A DNA stretch of 64,000 nucleotides from Zoogloea sp. LCSB751 (GTDB lineage: Bacteria > Pseudomonadota > Gammaproteobacteria > Burkholderiales > Rhodocyclaceae), in contig NZ_MWUM01000011.1 in the NCBI RefSeq assembly GCF_002028455.1, positions 101,950 through 165,949 on the forward strand, in the 5' to 3' direction. The first letter of the stretch is position 1; each line of letters opens with the position of its first letter. Made by a program: the position numbers and the translations under genes. A model generated the notes under the pieces. That model worked only from the letters and a program-made list of their open reading frames with translations. It was not told the origin of the DNA and did no database searches. This document shows, in pieces, positions 62,446 to 64,000 of this stretch.

Positions 62446-63045
62446 CGTGTTTTCTGCTTTCTGCTTCGGTGACGGCTGCGCGACTTGGACCGACCGAATC
62501 TGATTCGCTTCCGGCCCTGAACGTCTGGCGTCGCCAATTTTGTGTTGTTTTCTGAGTGTGAGGCATCCCGGTCAGGATCCGACGAGTGGCATCCCTACAC
62601 GCTTCCGTCCCTGACGATCCGTAATTGCGTTCCCCTCGACATGCGCTCTGGAAACGGGAATGGCGCATCAATCATATTCCATTTCATCTCGCGCACGTCC
62701 TGCCGCCCTGACCGCGCTGACGGGAAATCTGCGCGATGGTTACGTGGCTCATCTGCATGCCATCCTGTCTGCCGATTGCCACGTCTTGCACAGAAAAAAG
62801 GCCACTCCATGCGGAGTGGCCTTTTTGTTTGAATCCGATGTGGAGCGGGCGATGGGGATCGAAAACGTCGAGCGGCGACTATCGGGTGGCTCCGTCATGC
62901 ATTCAAGGCCCTGAAAATAAAACAACTTCTTTGATCGGCGAACGCGCATCTCTTCCCGCGGGGCCCCCGTATCGGGATCTGATTGGACCGGCTTTGACTG
63001 AGCGCTGACCAGAACGTGACCAGACGGTCCGGCTTGGTATGCCCG
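62446..63045. other. Gene-poor stretch
   Basis: Open frames here are short, overlap the terminator at 62794-62830 and show no recognisable domain or good ribosome site. The stretch appears to hold only that terminator and the decayed flank of the toxin-antitoxin locus. A small RNA ending at the terminator is possible but no promoter was convincing. Confidence 0.5.
62794..62830. terminator. Bidirectional intrinsic terminator
   Basis: GGCCACTCC-ATGC-GGAGTGGCC is flanked by six As on the left and TTTTTGTTT on the right, so it can stop transcription in both directions. There is no clear gene for it to serve on the plus strand; it may belong to an unseen short transcript or to a neighbouring element. 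Confidence 0.85.
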
Positions 63046-63421
63046 TCAGGCGACCTCCGCCATCAGGCTGATGCGCTGCGCAGTGGCCCGAACTTCCTTC
63101 ATCCGGCCGTGACCTGGCAGGATCTTCTCCGAGACCCGTCACCAGACCCGCCCGCGCCAGCTCATCCACATCCCGCTTGACCGCGCTGCGGTCCCGGTGA
63201 AGGCGCTCCGAGATCTGGGTGATCGAGCCGGGCATCTCCTTGATCGCGCGGAATAGGGCCAGCCGCGCAGTGGTGATCAGCTTCACCACATCCGCCGGGT
63301 TCTCGAAACCAATCGCGCTCTCGCTGGGTAGCGCCTCACCGCGATCCGCTGCGCGTGCCAGTTGGCGGCCCCGCTGGAAGAAATCGTCTTCGATAGCCGT
63401 TTTGATCGTCAGCTTGCTCAT
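63046..63421 (-). pseudogene. HVO_A0114/TumA-like HTH regulator (antitoxin) with frameshift
   Basis: The first part from ATG 63421 (MSKLTIKTAIEDDFF, then ITQISERLHRDRSAVKRDVDELARAGLVT) is a winged-helix antitoxin-like regulator. The reading frame then leaves the family. After removing one G from the GGG in GACGGGTCTC (plus-strand CCC at 63135-63137), the other frame gives VSEKILPGHGRMKEVRATAQ and RISLMAEVA ending at a TGA (63046-63048), the expected C-terminus of about 124 residues. This is a frameshifted gene or a sequencing error. Its ATG overlaps the stop of a TumE-like fragment. Confidence 0.8.
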
Positions 63422-63560
63422 TTGCAATCCCTCAAGATGATCCGGTCCTGCTCGAAGCGCTCTTCGAAGCTCACGAAGTCCACAAGTTCCACCACGCCGA
63501 AGTAATGGCGGTGGTGGCCGCCATGGGCGTTGTCGTAACCCACGACGCGTCCGTTATTCC
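63418..63560 (-). pseudogene. TumE/DUF6516-like toxin, C-terminal fragment cut by an IS element
   Basis: In the frame ending at the TGA overlapping the antitoxin start, the minus strand reads NNGRVVGYDNAHGGHHRHYF, then GVVELVDFVSFEERFEQDRI ending RDCK. The GYDNxxG-x-HHRH pattern resembles the C-terminal half of TumE/DUF6516 proteins (family recalled from memory). No start or N-terminal half exists: the sequence changes abruptly at about 63560 into an IS4-type end. The toxin is therefore inactive. Confidence 0.7.
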
Positions 63561-64000
63561 CATCCCCTTACACACAATTCACCCCTGATCCATTTTCCTT
63601 GCCTGGCGCATGCCTTCGACAAAGACGGCCAGCTGCTGGAGACCGAGCCAGATTGTCTTGGCGCCGGGCTCACCATCATGTCGGCGGGCCAGGAAGCCTC
63701 CACGCTGGGCGATCAGGCGCAAGACGGTGTTCAGCGCGGGCACGGCTGTCGGGATGGGCTTCTTGTTCAGGATAAAGGCGGCCCGCCACTCATCGGCTTC
63801 GAACGCCATGTCGGCGGGTAAATCGGGCAGGCTCCGACCCAGGCGCATCAGGCGGTTGATCCGCCAGGCGATCACCATGTAAAGCGCCAGCGCACTTTGC
63901 AGGCGACGCGTGTCGGCCAGTTGCAGGCGCTCGACCCGGCAGCCTTCCTTGAGCACCAGGAAGAACAGTTCGATCTCCCAGCGGGCGCGATACCAGTCGA
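63561..64000 (-). mobile_element. IS4-family insertion sequence, right end
   Basis: The element runs from about 63561 beyond the window edge. Its proposed terminus, CATCCCCTTACACACAATT, matches the Tn5/IS50 outside-end sequence at 13 of 19 positions (my alignment from memory). It lies 18 bp after the transposase stop and abuts the truncated toxin gene, so it marks the insertion point. The left end and target duplication are outside this window. Confidence 0.75.
63579..64000 (-). CDS. IS4-family transposase, C-terminal part (cut by window edge)
   Basis: The minus strand from the edge reads DWYRARWEIELFFLVLKEGC, a perfect Y-(2)-R-(3)-E-(6)-K (YREK) signature of IS4-family DDE transposases, including the third catalytic residue Glu. 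It continues through RVERLQLADTRRLQSALALY and a Tn5-like C-terminal domain to TGA 63579. About 139 codons are visible. The N-terminal DD part lies beyond base 64000, so intactness is unknown. Confidence 0.9.
   Translation of the reverse strand, partial: DWYRARWEIELFFLVLKEGCRVERLQLADTRRLQSALALYMVIAWRINRLMRLGRSLPDLPADMAFEADEWRAAFILNKKPIPTAVPALNTVLRLIAQRGGFLARRHDGEPGAKTIWLGLQQLAVFVEGMRQARKMDQG

Noticed and set aside
62660..62914. Small plus-strand gene across the bidirectional terminator
   Set aside because: It reads through a strong hairpin with T-run, has no ribosome site and no recognisable family.

Overview
The window is GC-rich, densely coded chromosomal DNA. Its gene set (class I PHA synthase, UbiB, the argS-SPOR-dsbA cluster, RapZ, methylmalonyl-CoA mutase next to propionyl-CoA carboxylase, and a large c-di-GMP/two-component repertoire) points to a betaproteobacterium, most likely of the Rhodocyclales (Azospira/Zoogloea/Thauera-like). 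That placement is an inference from protein style and gene order, not a database match.

Left part (1-7.5 kb): a divergent GntR-type regulator, cut by the window edge, faces an operon for propionyl-CoA to succinyl-CoA conversion (mutase, MeaB-type chaperone GTPase, PccB, PccA). The operon ends in a strong intrinsic terminator. A perfect 16-bp palindrome overlies the regulator start, and a long stem-loop lies in the operon leader. From 7.5 to 13.8 kb the minus strand carries an Hsp70-like protein, a YajD-type HNH protein, a one-piece arginase-family/ornithine aminotransferase fusion, UbiB and a secreted unknown. From 14 to 18 kb the plus strand carries argS, a SPOR protein, DsbA and an SDR.

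The 18-23 kb block is a complete EmrAB/OMF drug-efflux operon with its own MarR regulator. Two copies of one palindromic operator sit in the two promoters. Next come alanine dehydrogenase, a BtuF-like binding protein, MscS, a PIN protein, an MBL-phaC pair, a divergent LiuR-like MerR regulator, a GNAT/beta-carbonic-anhydrase fusion, a hotdog thioesterase, a tandem pair of DsbA-fold isomerases, a LOG protein, two DUF1289 proteins, a second MBL hydrolase, RapZ, a NusG_II/Gx-transporter pair, an RNase HI-like protein, a glycosyltransferase with a PAP2 phosphatase, fumarase C and a zinc-dependent phospholipase-like protein. Dispersed REP-like palindromes sit in several of the gaps.

42-55 kb is a signalling block: a dCache-PAS hybrid kinase; a HWE/HisKA_2 kinase overlapping its REC-PAS-GGDEF-EAL regulator; and a set made of a PhnD-like periplasmic binding protein, a REC-REC-HPt hybrid kinase and an HD-GYP regulator. 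Together they can make and destroy c-di-GMP. A tRNA-Val(GAC) with a strong promoter follows, then a UvrD-like protein with an atypical P-loop, an RluA-type pseudouridine synthase, an outer-membrane factor plus membrane-fusion protein without a pump, an Ala/Lys-rich exported coiled-coil protein, a bacteriohemerythrin and a DUF5710 protein.

The right edge holds a decayed toxin-antitoxin locus: an IS4-family element (YREK signature visible) has cut a TumE/DUF6516-like toxin, and the partner regulator carries a one-base frameshift. No CRISPR array, rRNA or prophage was seen.
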